Shown piece by piece: positions 47,708-55,906 of a stretch of DNA of 57,453 bases. Under the pieces are notes generated by a model. The model was not told the origin of the DNA and ran no database searches. It worked only from the letters and a program-made list of their open reading frames with translations. How positions within the stretch are numbered: position 1 is the stretch's first letter; each line of letters begins with the position of its first letter. Both the position numbers and the translations under genes were made by a program. The DNA lies in contig NZ_LQBL01000029.1 of NCBI RefSeq assembly GCF_001483745.1, positions 70,146 through 127,598 on the forward strand, given 5' to 3'. The stretch is from Serinicoccus chungangensis. GTDB lineage: Bacteria > Actinomycetota > Actinomycetes > Actinomycetales > Dermatophilaceae.

Positions 47708-50608
47708 ATGAGCACCACCACACCCAGGCGTCCCAGGTCCGGGCGCACCCCGTCGGCAGGCTTCCAGCCGCGCACGGCGGCCGACCACCTGCCCCGCCCG
47801 GAGCAGAGCGAGCGGTCCGTCCCCCGCGGGCTGGCGGCCCTGCTCGGGCTGCTCGTGCTGGTCGTCGGGGTGCCGGTGGGCCTCGTGCTCCTCGTCGGCA
47901 ACCCGCTCCCGACCGCCGCACCGAGCCTCGACTGGCTGACCGCCCCGGTGACCGCCGAGGCGCTCATCAACATCGTGGCGGTGCTGGTGTGGCTCGTGTG
48001 GGCCCACTTCGTGGTCTGCCTGCTCGCCGAGTGGAGGGCGGTGCGCGCCGGCCGGCTGCCCGGGATGGTGCCGGCGGGGGCCGGGTCCCAGCTCGTCGCC
48101 CGCCGTCTCATCGCCGGCGTCCTCCTCCTGGCGGGGTCGGCCACCATGACGGGTCAGGCACCCGGGCAGTCCGGGGCCCCGGCGGCCTCCGTGGTGAGCA
48201 CCGCGCAGGCCGGCGCCGCCGCCGAGCAGGGCGCGACGGGCGGGGTCGGCGTCGGGGAGGTCGGGGCGAAGGAGGACGCCGCCCCCACCGCGTCCGGCGC
48301 CGTGGCCGAGACCGCGGTCGCCTCCTCCACCGTCACCAAGTTCTACGAGGTCAAGCCGCCGTCCGGCCGCCACCACGACACCCTCTGGGACATCGCGGAC
48401 CGGACGCTGGGGGACCCCTACCGCTACAAGGAGCTCTACCAGCTCAACCAGGGCCGGACGCAGCCCGACGGACGCAAGCTGCAGGAGGCCGACCTCATCC
48501 AGCCGGGCTGGCAGCTCGTCATGCCGGCCGACGCGACCGGCCCCGACATCACCTCGGTGCGCACCCAGGCGCCAGCCGCCGCGCCCACGCCGGGCCCGGA
48601 GGCCAGCCAGGCCGTCCTGGACGAGCTGGGCGGGCGCACGGCGGACGTCACCGCGCAGGCCGCGGGAGAGGCCGGCTCCGGTGCGGTCGACCGGGCCGCC
48701 GACCTCGCCGCCCCCGCCGAGGGCGGGGCCTCGGGGGACACCGCAGCCGCCGCGACCGAGGGTGGCGCGGCCGAGCAGGTCCCGTTGGGCGACCTGGCCC
48801 TCGGCGGCGGCATGGTGCTGGCCGGCCTCGCGCTGGCGCTCTCCACCCGCCGCGGCGCCTACGGCGACCCCGGTGCGCCCGAGCAGGCGCTCCGGCTGGC
48901 GGCCGACGGCGGACGGGCCGAGCTGCTCGACCGAGGCCTGCGGGTGCTGGCGGCCGGACACCGCGACCAGGGGCTCGACCTGCCGGACGCGGCCGCGGTC
49001 TACGTCGGGGACGAGCAGCTCGTCGTCCACCTCGCGGGGGGCGCCGACCACCCCGCACCCCCGGCGCCCTGGCAGCAGACCGAGGAGGGCGGTGTCTGGG
49101 TCCTGCGTTCGGGCGACCTGGAGGGTCACCCCGTGACCGGTCCGGCCCCCTGGCCGGCCCTGGTCAACGTGGCCCGGTCCCACGGCTTCGACCTGCTCGT
49201 CGACCTGGAGTACGCCCCCGGCCTGGTGAGCATCGGCGGCGACCCGCAGGTCGCCCGGGAGGTCGCCCTGTCCACCGTCGTCGACCTCGTGACCCACCCG
49301 TGGTCGGACGGGGCGCGGGCCACGCTGGTCGGCTTCGCCGGGAGCGGCACCGAGGCGTTGACCGACCTCGCTCCCGGACGCGTCCACCAGGTCCGCTCGA
49401 TCGAGGAGGCGCTGCAGGTGGGTCGGCGGGATGTGGAGGCCCACCGCTCCCGGTTGCGCGGGCTCGGGGTCGACGGGGTGCTCGCGGGGCGCTCGGCGGG
49501 TGCGGGTCAGGACCTGCGGCCGCACGTCATCGTCCTGTCCGGCAGCCCGGGACCCGAGGAGGCGCAGCAGCTGACCGAGCTGCTCGCCGCGGGCCGCACC
49601 GGGCTGGCGGTCCTCTGCGTGGGCCAGACCCTGGCCGCGCGCTGGCGGTTCGTCGTCGACGGATCGGGGCAGCTGGACCTGGGCGTCCTCGGGCTGTCGG
49701 GCACGGCCCGTCGGCTGCGCCACGGCGACCTGGACCGGATCGCCGGGTGGGTGCGCGAGGCCGCCGAGGACGGTGCCGAGGCCGCCGCCCGCGCGGCCGC
49801 GCTCGGACCCCTGGACGCCGTCGCGACCCTGCCCGCGCAGCGTCGCCCCGCCGCGCAGGCCGCCCCGATGTGGGACCGGCAGTCGGCCCTCGCCCACGTC
49901 GGGCTCCTCGGCCCGGTGCTGGTCCAGGCCCCTGGGCAGGTCACCCCCGCCCGGGAGGAGCTGCTGACCGAGCTGGTCACCCTGGTCGCCCTGCACCCGG
50001 ACGGCGTCCACGACGCGGTGCTGCGGATCTCCTTGTGGCCCCGCGGGGTCGAGGACGACGTGGTGGAGGCGACCTTGGCCTCGGCCACGCAGTGGCTCGG
50101 CACCGACAGCGACGGCACCCCGCTGCTGGACCGCGACGAGTCCGGTCGCTGGCGGCTCGGCCCGCAGGTGCACGTCGACTGGTCGGAGCTGACGGCCCTG
50201 GCCGGGCGGCGCGACGCCCCGCCGCGAGACCTGGCGGAGGTCCTGGGTCAGGCCCGCGGACCGGCCTTCTCCGGCACCCCCGGCACCCGCTACGGCTGGT
50301 TGGCCTTCCACCAGGCCGCCCGGGACGCCCGTGTCGTCATCACCGCCGTCGCCCGGCACACCGCCTCGGCCCTCGCCGGCTCCGGGGACCGGACGGCCGC
50401 CGAGCAGGCCCTCCGGGACGGCCTGACCCTCGTGCCGCAGGCCCAGGCCCTGTGGCGCGACCTGCTGCGCCTCCTCGGCGGGTCCGACCCCGACCACGCG
50501 GCCGGGGTGACCAGGGAGATGACGGCCGCCCTGGGCGACGCCGCCCTGGAGCCGGAGACCGTGTCCCTCGTCCAGCACCTCAGCCCGGACCTGCGCGAGC
50601 TCGGGTGA
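47708..50608 (+). CDS. LysM and BTAD domain membrane protein
   Basis: 966 residues. Three membrane segments (about 42-65, 85-107, 131-147) precede a LysM-type module (about 208-272: FYEVKPPSG, DTLWDIADRTLGDPYRY, LIQPGWQLVMP). A further membrane segment lies near 365-380, and the C-terminal 220 residues (about 750-966) form an SARP-type bacterial transcriptional activator (BTAD) domain, with TPR-like helices at the end. This LysM-BTAD combination accompanies actinobacterial Tad loci. It may link wall sensing to regulation. The EssC-type gene starts 4 bases later. Confidence 0.8.
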   Translation: MSTTTPRRPRSGRTPSAGFQPRTAADHLPRPEQSERSVPRGLAALLGLLVLVVGVPVGLVLLVGNPLPTAAPSLDWLTAPVTAEALINIVAVLVWLVWAHFVVCLLAEWRAVRAGRLPGMVPAGAGSQLVARRLIAGVLLLAGSATMTGQAPGQSGAPAASVVSTAQAGAAAEQGATGGVGVGEVGAKEDAAPTASGAVAETAVASSTVTKFYEVKPPSGRHHDTLWDIADRTLGDPYRYKELYQLNQGRTQPDGRKLQEADLIQPGWQLVMPADATGPDITSVRTQAPAAAPTPGPEASQAVLDELGGRTADVTAQAAGEAGSGAVDRAADLAAPAEGGASGDTAAAATEGGAAEQVPLGDLALGGGMVLAGLALALSTRRGAYGDPGAPEQALRLAADGGRAELLDRGLRVLAAGHRDQGLDLPDAAAVYVGDEQLVVHLAGGADHPAPPAPWQQTEEGGVWVLRSGDLEGHPVTGPAPWPALVNVARSHGFDLLVDLEYAPGLVSIGGDPQVAREVALSTVVDLVTHPWSDGARATLVGFAGSGTEALTDLAPGRVHQVRSIEEALQVGRRDVEAHRSRLRGLGVDGVLAGRSAGAGQDLRPHVIVLSGSPGPEEAQQLTELLAAGRTGLAVLCVGQTLAARWRFVVDGSGQLDLGVLGLSGTARRLRHGDLDRIAGWVREAAEDGAEAAARAAALGPLDAVATLPAQRRPAAQAAPMWDRQSALAHVGLLGPVLVQAPGQVTPAREELLTELVTLVALHPDGVHDAVLRISLWPRGVEDDVVEATLASATQWLGTDSDGTPLLDRDESGRWRLGPQVHVDWSELTALAGRRDAPPRDLAEVLGQARGPAFSGTPGTRYGWLAFHQAARDARVVITAVARHTASALAGSGDRTAAEQALRDGLTLVPQAQALWRDLLRLLGGSDPDHAAGVTREMTAALGDAALEPETVSLVQHLSPDLRELG

Positions 50609-50612
50609 GCCG

Positions 50613-53600
50613 GTGCGGTTGCTGATCACGGCGATCGCCGCGGCCGAGGGCCCCTCGGACCCGCTGGACCTCGTCGTCGACACCGAGGACGACGCCACCG
50701 TCGGCGATCTCGCCCTCGCCCTGGCCCGCCGCGTGGCCGACGCCACGGCGCACCGACGCCCGTTCGCCGCGCTGGGCGCGGGCGGGGGTGCCGAGGCCCA
50801 GGTTCCCCAGCTGCGCGTCGTGCGGAGCGAGGACGGACCCTCCTCGGCCCCGGTCGCGCTCGCCGACCGGGAGCGTGAGGCCGTGACCGCCCCACCGCTC
50901 TACGTGGGTGACCGGCGGCTCGACCCCGCTATGCCGCTGGCCGCCAGCCCGGTGCGCCACGGCTCGGTGGTGGGCGTCGGCGGGTCGGTGGGCGACCTGC
51001 TGGCCGAGCCGCACGGGGCGGTGGAGGTCCGCATCTCCTCCGGGCCCGGGGCGGGAACCGTGGCCCGGCTCAGCACCGGCGAGCACGTGGTCGGCAGCAC
51101 GGTGCACGCGGCGGTGGCCATGCCCCCGGTGGGTCTGCCCGGGGTCTGCCTGACCGTGCAGGTGCGTCCCGACGGCACCGTCCTCCTCGACCCGGACCCG
51201 GACCTGCTGGGCGTGCTGCAGCAGCCGGTGTGGCGCAGCCGCCCGTTGCCGGGCCCGATCGTGCTCGACGCCGAGGCCGAGATCCAGCAGCGGCGCGCCG
51301 GCGAGAGCACCTACAGCGAGCTGCCGCCGGGGACCCGGGTCATCAGCGCCGACGCACCCACGCCCCTGCTGCACATCGACCGCGAGGAGGTGGCGCCGGG
51401 GCAGGTGTGGGAGCCGGGACAGGCCCTCGTGGTGGGTCCCTGCCTGCTCGAGCTCACCGTGCCGACCGTGCCGGACGCCTCGCTGTCGCTCAGCCCGCAG
51501 GGCGCCACGCTGGACTACAACCGGCCGCCCCGGCTGCTGCCCGCGGCCCGGCAGACCGAGTTCACCCTGCCCAACGAGCCACGGCGGCCGCTGGGCCAGC
51601 AGATCCCCTGGGCGTTCATCTTCCTGCCGGCCTTCGCCGGCCTGGCGATGTACCTCATCACCGGACGCCTCTACACCCTCATCTTTATCGCGTTGACGCC
51701 GCTCATGGCCATCTCCAACTGGGTGAGCGGTCGGTCGCAGGAACGCAAGCGCTACCGCAACGACTTCGCCGAGTACACCGCGCGGATGCGGAAGGTGCAG
51801 CAGAGCGCCCTGGCCGGCCTCTCCGACGAGCGGTCCGCCCGACGGCGCGACTTCGCCGACCCGGGCGAGGTGCTCATGACCGCCATCGGGCCGCGGCGCC
51901 GGCTCTGGGAGCGGCGCCGCAGCGACCCCGACTGGCTCGTCGCCCGCTTCGGGACGGCCGACCAGGTGTCCTCGGTGACGGTGAAGTCCAACGCCCGTGA
52001 GGAGCACGAGGGGGACCTGGCGTGGACCGCCCCCGACGTGCCCGTCACCGTGAGCCTGCTCGAGGCCGGCGTGACCGGCCTGGCCGGACCGGCCCGCCGC
52101 GCGGTGGGCCGGTGGGTGGTGGCCCAGCTGGCGGTCCTGCACTCGCCGGTGGACCTCGACATGACCCTGCTCACCTCGGCCGACGGCGAGGCCGACTGGC
52201 ACTGGGCGCGGTGGTTGCCGCACCTGCGCTCCGACGACGGAGACCCCGAGCTGGCCCAGGTCGGCGTGGACGACGAGACCACCTCGCGGCGGATCGCCGA
52301 GCTGGTGGCCGAGCTCGAGCGGCGTCTCGAGCTCGCCGACTCGGGCTCGTTCTCGAGCAAGGGCGTGAGCTTCCCTCCGCTGCTGGTCGTGCTCGACGGC
52401 TCCCGGCGGTTGCGCCTGCTGCCCGGCATGGTGCCGCTGCTGCAGCGTGGCCCCTCGGTCGGGATCACCTTCCTGTGCCTGGACGAGGACGAGCGGCTGC
52501 TGCCGGAGGAGTGCCGGGCCGTCGTCCAGGCCGACGAGCCCCTCATGCGGGTGACGGTGAGCGAGCAGTGGGTCATCGAGGGGGTCCGACCCGACCTCGT
52601 CAGCCCGGCATGGGGGGAGCGGGTGGCGCGCGCGGTGGCCCCGGTGCGGGACGTGTCCGCCGAGGATGCCGCCGCGACGATCCCCACCTCGAGCCGCCTG
52701 CTCGACGTGCTGCGGCTCGACCCGCCCACCGCCGCCGCCGTGCAGGAGCGCTGGGTGTCGGTCGGGCGCACCACCCGGGCCGTCATCGGGGAGGGCACGG
52801 AAGGGGCCTTCGCCATCGACATGGTCAAGGACGGCCCCCACGGTCTGGTGGCCGGCACCACGGGCTCGGGCAAGTCCGAGCTGCTGCAGACCGTCATCGC
52901 CTCGCTCGCCGTGCACAACCGGCCCGACGAGATGACCTTCGTGCTCGTCGACTACAAGGGCGGCGCGGCCTTCAAGGACTGCAACCGGCTGCCGCACACC
53001 GTCGGGATGGTGACCGACCTGGACGGCCACCTCACCGGCCGGGCGCTGGAGTCGCTGGGCGCCGAGCTGCGCCGTCGCGAGCACCAGCTGGCGGGCGCCG
53101 ACGCCAAGGACATCGAGGACTACCTCGCGACCAGGGGTCCCGACGACGAGCCGATGCCCCGGCTGCTCATCGTCATCGACGAGTTCGCCGCGCTCGTGGC
53201 CGAGCTGCCCGACTTCGTCACCGGCCTGGTCGACATCGCCCGGCGCGGGCGCTCCCTGGGGGTGCACCTCATCCTGGCGACGCAGCGGCCGGCCGGGGTG
53301 GTGAGCGCCGAGATCAAGTCCAACACCAACCTGCGGATCGCACTGCGCGTGACCGACTCGGGCGACTCCCAGGACGTCATCGAGGCCCGCGACGCGGCCG
53401 AGATCTCCCAGTCGACGCCGGGCCGCGCCTACGCCCGGCTCGGCCACTCCTCCCTCATCCCGTTCCAGTCCTCGCGCGTCGGGGGCCGGCCGCGCGGGGA
53501 GGGCAGGGCCGCCGAGGTCGAGCTGCGGGGTATGCCGTTCGCCGAGCTCGGGGTCGCGCCGCCGCGGGTGCAGGCGGCGGAGGAGGACGCCACGGTCCCG

Positions 53601-55292
53601 ACCGACCTCGCCGCCCTGGTGCAGGCCTGCCAGCAGGCGAGCGAGGAGTCGGGGGTGCACGCCCCGGCCAGCCCGTGGCTGCCGGCGCTCGACGACGTGG
53701 TGACCCTCGAGCAGGTGCTGGAGCAGTTCCCGGACGCGGTGCCCGAGCCCGGTCGGATGCGGCTGCCGCTGGGGGTCGTCGACCTGCCCGCGCAGCAGCG
53801 TCGGGACGTGGCGGCATACAGCCTCGCCACCGGGTCCCACCTCGCGATCGTCGGGGCGGCGCGCACCGGCCGGTCGAGCGCGCTGCGGGTGCTGGCCGGC
53901 GCTGTCGCGCGGGACCTGTCGCCCGAGGACGTGCACGTCTACGGCGTGGACTGCGGCAACAACGCGCTGCTGCCGCTGCAGTCTCTTCCGCACGTGGGCG
54001 CCGTCGTCCTGCGCGACCAGACCGACCGGATGGAGCGGCTCGTGGGCCGCCTGCGCGCGCTCATCAGCGAGCGCCAGCAGCTGCTGGCGCAGGCCGGGTA
54101 CGCCGACGTCGCCGAGCAGCGGGCCGCGGTGCCGCAGGAGGAGCGGCTGCCCTACGTCCTCGTCCTCCTCGACCGCTGGGAGGGCTTCTTCCAGGTCTAC
54201 GACTCCCTCGACGGTGGCCGGCTGGTGGCCGCCGTCCAGCAGATCCTCCAGGAGGGTGCCGCGGTGGGGGTGCGGGTCGTCATGACCGGCGACCGCTCCG
54301 TGGTCATGGGTCGCATGGGCACGCTGCTGGACGACAAGATCATGATGCGGATGACCGACCCCAGCGACTTCTCCAATATCGGCATGCCGGCCAAGAAGGT
54401 CCCCGAGCGGATGCCGGAGGGGCGTGGTTTCCGGGCCGAGGGGCTCCGCGAGACGCAGTTCGCGCTGCTGGCCGACGACCCGGCCGGCACCGCGCAGGTG
54501 CGTGCCCTGCAGGCGCTCGGCAAGGCCGCCACGCAGCGGTATGCCGACCTGCCGCGCTCGCGCCGGCCGTTCCATGTGGACCTGCTGCCGGTCCGGTTCA
54601 CCGCGCAGGAGGCGCACCGGCTGCGCGAGGAGGAGCAGGCGCAGGGACTCACCGTCCCCGACACCGCGCTGGCCGTCGCCGTGGGCGGCGACACCCTCGG
54701 CCTGCGGCACCTCGACGCGGTCGAGCACGGTCCCGCCGTGCTGGTCACCGGGCCGCGCCGCAGCGGTCGCTCCACGGTCCTGCGCCAGCTGGCCGGCGAG
54801 GCGCTGCGGGCGCGGTGCCAGGTGGCCCTGGTCACGCCCCGGAAGAGCCCGCTGCGCGAGCTCGCCGGGTCCCCGGGGGTGCACGGCCCCTGGGACCTGG
54901 GCAGCGACCAGAGCGAGGTGACCGAGCAGCTCACCGCCCTCGTGGCAGGCGAGGAACCCCTGGTCGTGCTCGTCGACGACACCGAGCTGGTCGGGTCGGA
55001 CGGGTGGCTGGCCGAGGCCCTGGTCAAGGCCGTCGAGCAGATGCGCGACTCCGACAGCATGCTCGTGGGAGCCGGCACGGCCTCGGACATGCAGAGCCAC
55101 TACCGCGGGCCGTCGGCGGTGCTGAAGAAGGCCGGCACCGGTGTCCTGCTCAACCCGCAGTCCAGCGCCGACGCCGACATGTTCGGCGCCCGTCTGAACC
55201 GGTCCGCCTACGGTCAGTCGCTGCCCCCGGGCGGCGGCTACCTCGTCGTGGCCGGCCAGGCGGAGCGGGTGCAGGTCGTCTGGCCCGGCTGA
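50613..55292 (+). CDS. type VII secretion FtsK/SpoIIIE-type ATPase (EssC/EccC-like)
   Basis: 1559 residues, GTG start. The N-terminal 300 residues contain ubiquitin-like and FHA-like parts, as in EssC. Two membrane segments follow (about 330-372). Three ATPase domains come next: the first has an intact Walker A GTTGSGKSE (about 748-756) and Walker B LLIVIDEFAAL. The second and third carry degenerate loops AARTGRSSAL (about 1080) and GPRRSGRSTVL (about 1378), as usual for this family. It drives export of WXG100 proteins, and such a gene lies 213 bases downstream. No EccB, EccD, EccE or mycosin genes are present nearby. Confidence 0.88.
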   Translation: MRLLITAIAAAEGPSDPLDLVVDTEDDATVGDLALALARRVADATAHRRPFAALGAGGGAEAQVPQLRVVRSEDGPSSAPVALADREREAVTAPPLYVGDRRLDPAMPLAASPVRHGSVVGVGGSVGDLLAEPHGAVEVRISSGPGAGTVARLSTGEHVVGSTVHAAVAMPPVGLPGVCLTVQVRPDGTVLLDPDPDLLGVLQQPVWRSRPLPGPIVLDAEAEIQQRRAGESTYSELPPGTRVISADAPTPLLHIDREEVAPGQVWEPGQALVVGPCLLELTVPTVPDASLSLSPQGATLDYNRPPRLLPAARQTEFTLPNEPRRPLGQQIPWAFIFLPAFAGLAMYLITGRLYTLIFIALTPLMAISNWVSGRSQERKRYRNDFAEYTARMRKVQQSALAGLSDERSARRRDFADPGEVLMTAIGPRRRLWERRRSDPDWLVARFGTADQVSSVTVKSNAREEHEGDLAWTAPDVPVTVSLLEAGVTGLAGPARRAVGRWVVAQLAVLHSPVDLDMTLLTSADGEADWHWARWLPHLRSDDGDPELAQVGVDDETTSRRIAELVAELERRLELADSGSFSSKGVSFPPLLVVLDGSRRLRLLPGMVPLLQRGPSVGITFLCLDEDERLLPEECRAVVQADEPLMRVTVSEQWVIEGVRPDLVSPAWGERVARAVAPVRDVSAEDAAATIPTSSRLLDVLRLDPPTAAAVQERWVSVGRTTRAVIGEGTEGAFAIDMVKDGPHGLVAGTTGSGKSELLQTVIASLAVHNRPDEMTFVLVDYKGGAAFKDCNRLPHTVGMVTDLDGHLTGRALESLGAELRRREHQLAGADAKDIEDYLATRGPDDEPMPRLLIVIDEFAALVAELPDFVTGLVDIARRGRSLGVHLILATQRPAGVVSAEIKSNTNLRIALRVTDSGDSQDVIEARDAAEISQSTPGRAYARLGHSSLIPFQSSRVGGRPRGEGRAAEVELRGMPFAELGVAPPRVQAAEEDATVPTDLAALVQACQQASEESGVHAPASPWLPALDDVVTLEQVLEQFPDAVPEPGRMRLPLGVVDLPAQQRRDVAAYSLATGSHLAIVGAARTGRSSALRVLAGAVARDLSPEDVHVYGVDCGNNALLPLQSLPHVGAVVLRDQTDRMERLVGRLRALISERQQLLAQAGYADVAEQRAAVPQEERLPYVLVLLDRWEGFFQVYDSLDGGRLVAAVQQILQEGAAVGVRVVMTGDRSVVMGRMGTLLDDKIMMRMTDPSDFSNIGMPAKKVPERMPEGRGFRAEGLRETQFALLADDPAGTAQVRALQALGKAATQRYADLPRSRRPFHVDLLPVRFTAQEAHRLREEEQAQGLTVPDTALAVAVGGDTLGLRHLDAVEHGPAVLVTGPRRSGRSTVLRQLAGEALRARCQVALVTPRKSPLRELAGSPGVHGPWDLGSDQSEVTEQLTALVAGEEPLVVLVDDTELVGSDGWLAEALVKAVEQMRDSDSMLVGAGTASDMQSHYRGPSAVLKKAGTGVLLNPQSSADADMFGARLNRSAYGQSLPPGGGYLVVAGQAERVQVVWPG

Positions 55293-55338
55293 GGCGGAGG
55301 GAGAGCCCCCGCGGCCCCGGGAGCAGGAGGGGAGGCTG

Positions 55339-55358
55339 ATCGGCAGGATGCTGCCGAT
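55339..55358. terminator. short perfect hairpin after the EssC-type gene
   Basis: ATCGGCAG (55339-55346), loop GATG, CTGCCGAT (55351-55358). It lies 46 bases after the EssC stop and upstream of the WXG100 promoter. There is no T-run. Confidence 0.4.
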
Positions 55359-55392
55359 GTGCGAGTTTGGCGCGAAGATGACGTCGAGAAGG

Positions 55393-55421
55393 TGGACATG
55401 GCGCCCGGGTCTGCCTAGGGT
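55393..55421 (+). promoter_or_regulatory. promoter of the WXG100 gene
   Basis: TGGACA (55393-55398), 17 bases, TAGGGT (55416-55421) is the best -35/-10 pair in the window. It gives a leader of about 78 bases ahead of the ATG at 55506, with GGGGAG as ribosome site. Confidence 0.6.
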
Positions 55422-55505
55422 GAGAGGCGGCCGCACCGCCGAGGGGTTTCATGGGGGATGCGGTCGGGACCATTTCCACGAACCCTCGGAAGGGGAGTAC
55501 CACTC

Positions 55506-55781
55506 ATGGCCGTTGGTGGTGAACTCGCGACTCTGCGAGACCTGCACAAGACGCTCGACACCTCCGCCCTGGACATCCAGCGGGTGTCCGAGGACATCGA
55601 CAAGTCGCTCAACAGCACCGTCTGGACCGGTGCCAACTCGGAGAAGTTCAAGGACGCCTGGCAGACGTTCAAGCCGACGCTGACCCCCAAGCTGGTCGAC
55701 GCGCTCAACGAGGCCAAGGAAGACATCAAGACGCAGCACAACAACCTGGCCGCCGCCACCGGCGAGTCGGACCGCATCTGA
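55506..55781 (+). CDS. WXG100 family type VII secretion substrate
   Basis: 91 residues with the central turn TVWTGANSEKFKDAW (WTG, about 37-39) between two amphipathic helices, as in EsxA-type proteins. The start at 55506 is set by the ribosome site GGGGAG and family length; an in-frame upstream ATG would add an atypical leader. It has its own promoter and terminator, so it is expressed apart from the EssC operon. Only one WXG100 gene is present, suggesting a homodimer. Confidence 0.9.
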   Translation: MAVGGELATLRDLHKTLDTSALDIQRVSEDIDKSLNSTVWTGANSEKFKDAWQTFKPTLTPKLVDALNEAKEDIKTQHNNLAAATGESDRI

Positions 55782-55792
55782 GTCATCCGGCG

Positions 55793-55831
55793 GCAGGGGC
55801 CGGGGAGCGCGAGGCGCCCCCCGGCCCCTGC
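55793..55831 (+). terminator. strong terminator after the WXG100 gene
   Basis: GCAGGGGCCGGGG (55793-55805) pairs perfectly with CCCCGGCCCCTGC (55819-55831). The 13-base loop may itself form a short GCGC stem. It begins 11 bases after the stop. Confidence 0.75.
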
Positions 55832-55894
55832 TGTGTGTCCGGGTCGACGATGACCGAGTCTGCGTGTCTCTGAAAGATCTGCTAGAGAACCGCA

Positions 55895-55900
55895 TACAGT
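55895..55900 (+). promoter_or_regulatory. -10 box of a probable leaderless promoter for the AAA+ gene
   Basis: TACAGT ends 6 bases before the GTG at 55907, with no Shine-Dalgarno sequence. CTGAAA at 55870 is a possible but distant -35 element. Confidence 0.45.
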
Positions 55901-55906
55901 GCCATC

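Noticed and set aside
50580-55436. A 1618-codon open frame on the minus strand opposite the EssC-type gene.
   Set aside because: It is composed of His/Pro/Gly/Arg-rich low-information sequence, has no domain motifs, and mirrors a clearly real gene on the plus strand. Such frames are expected at this GC content.
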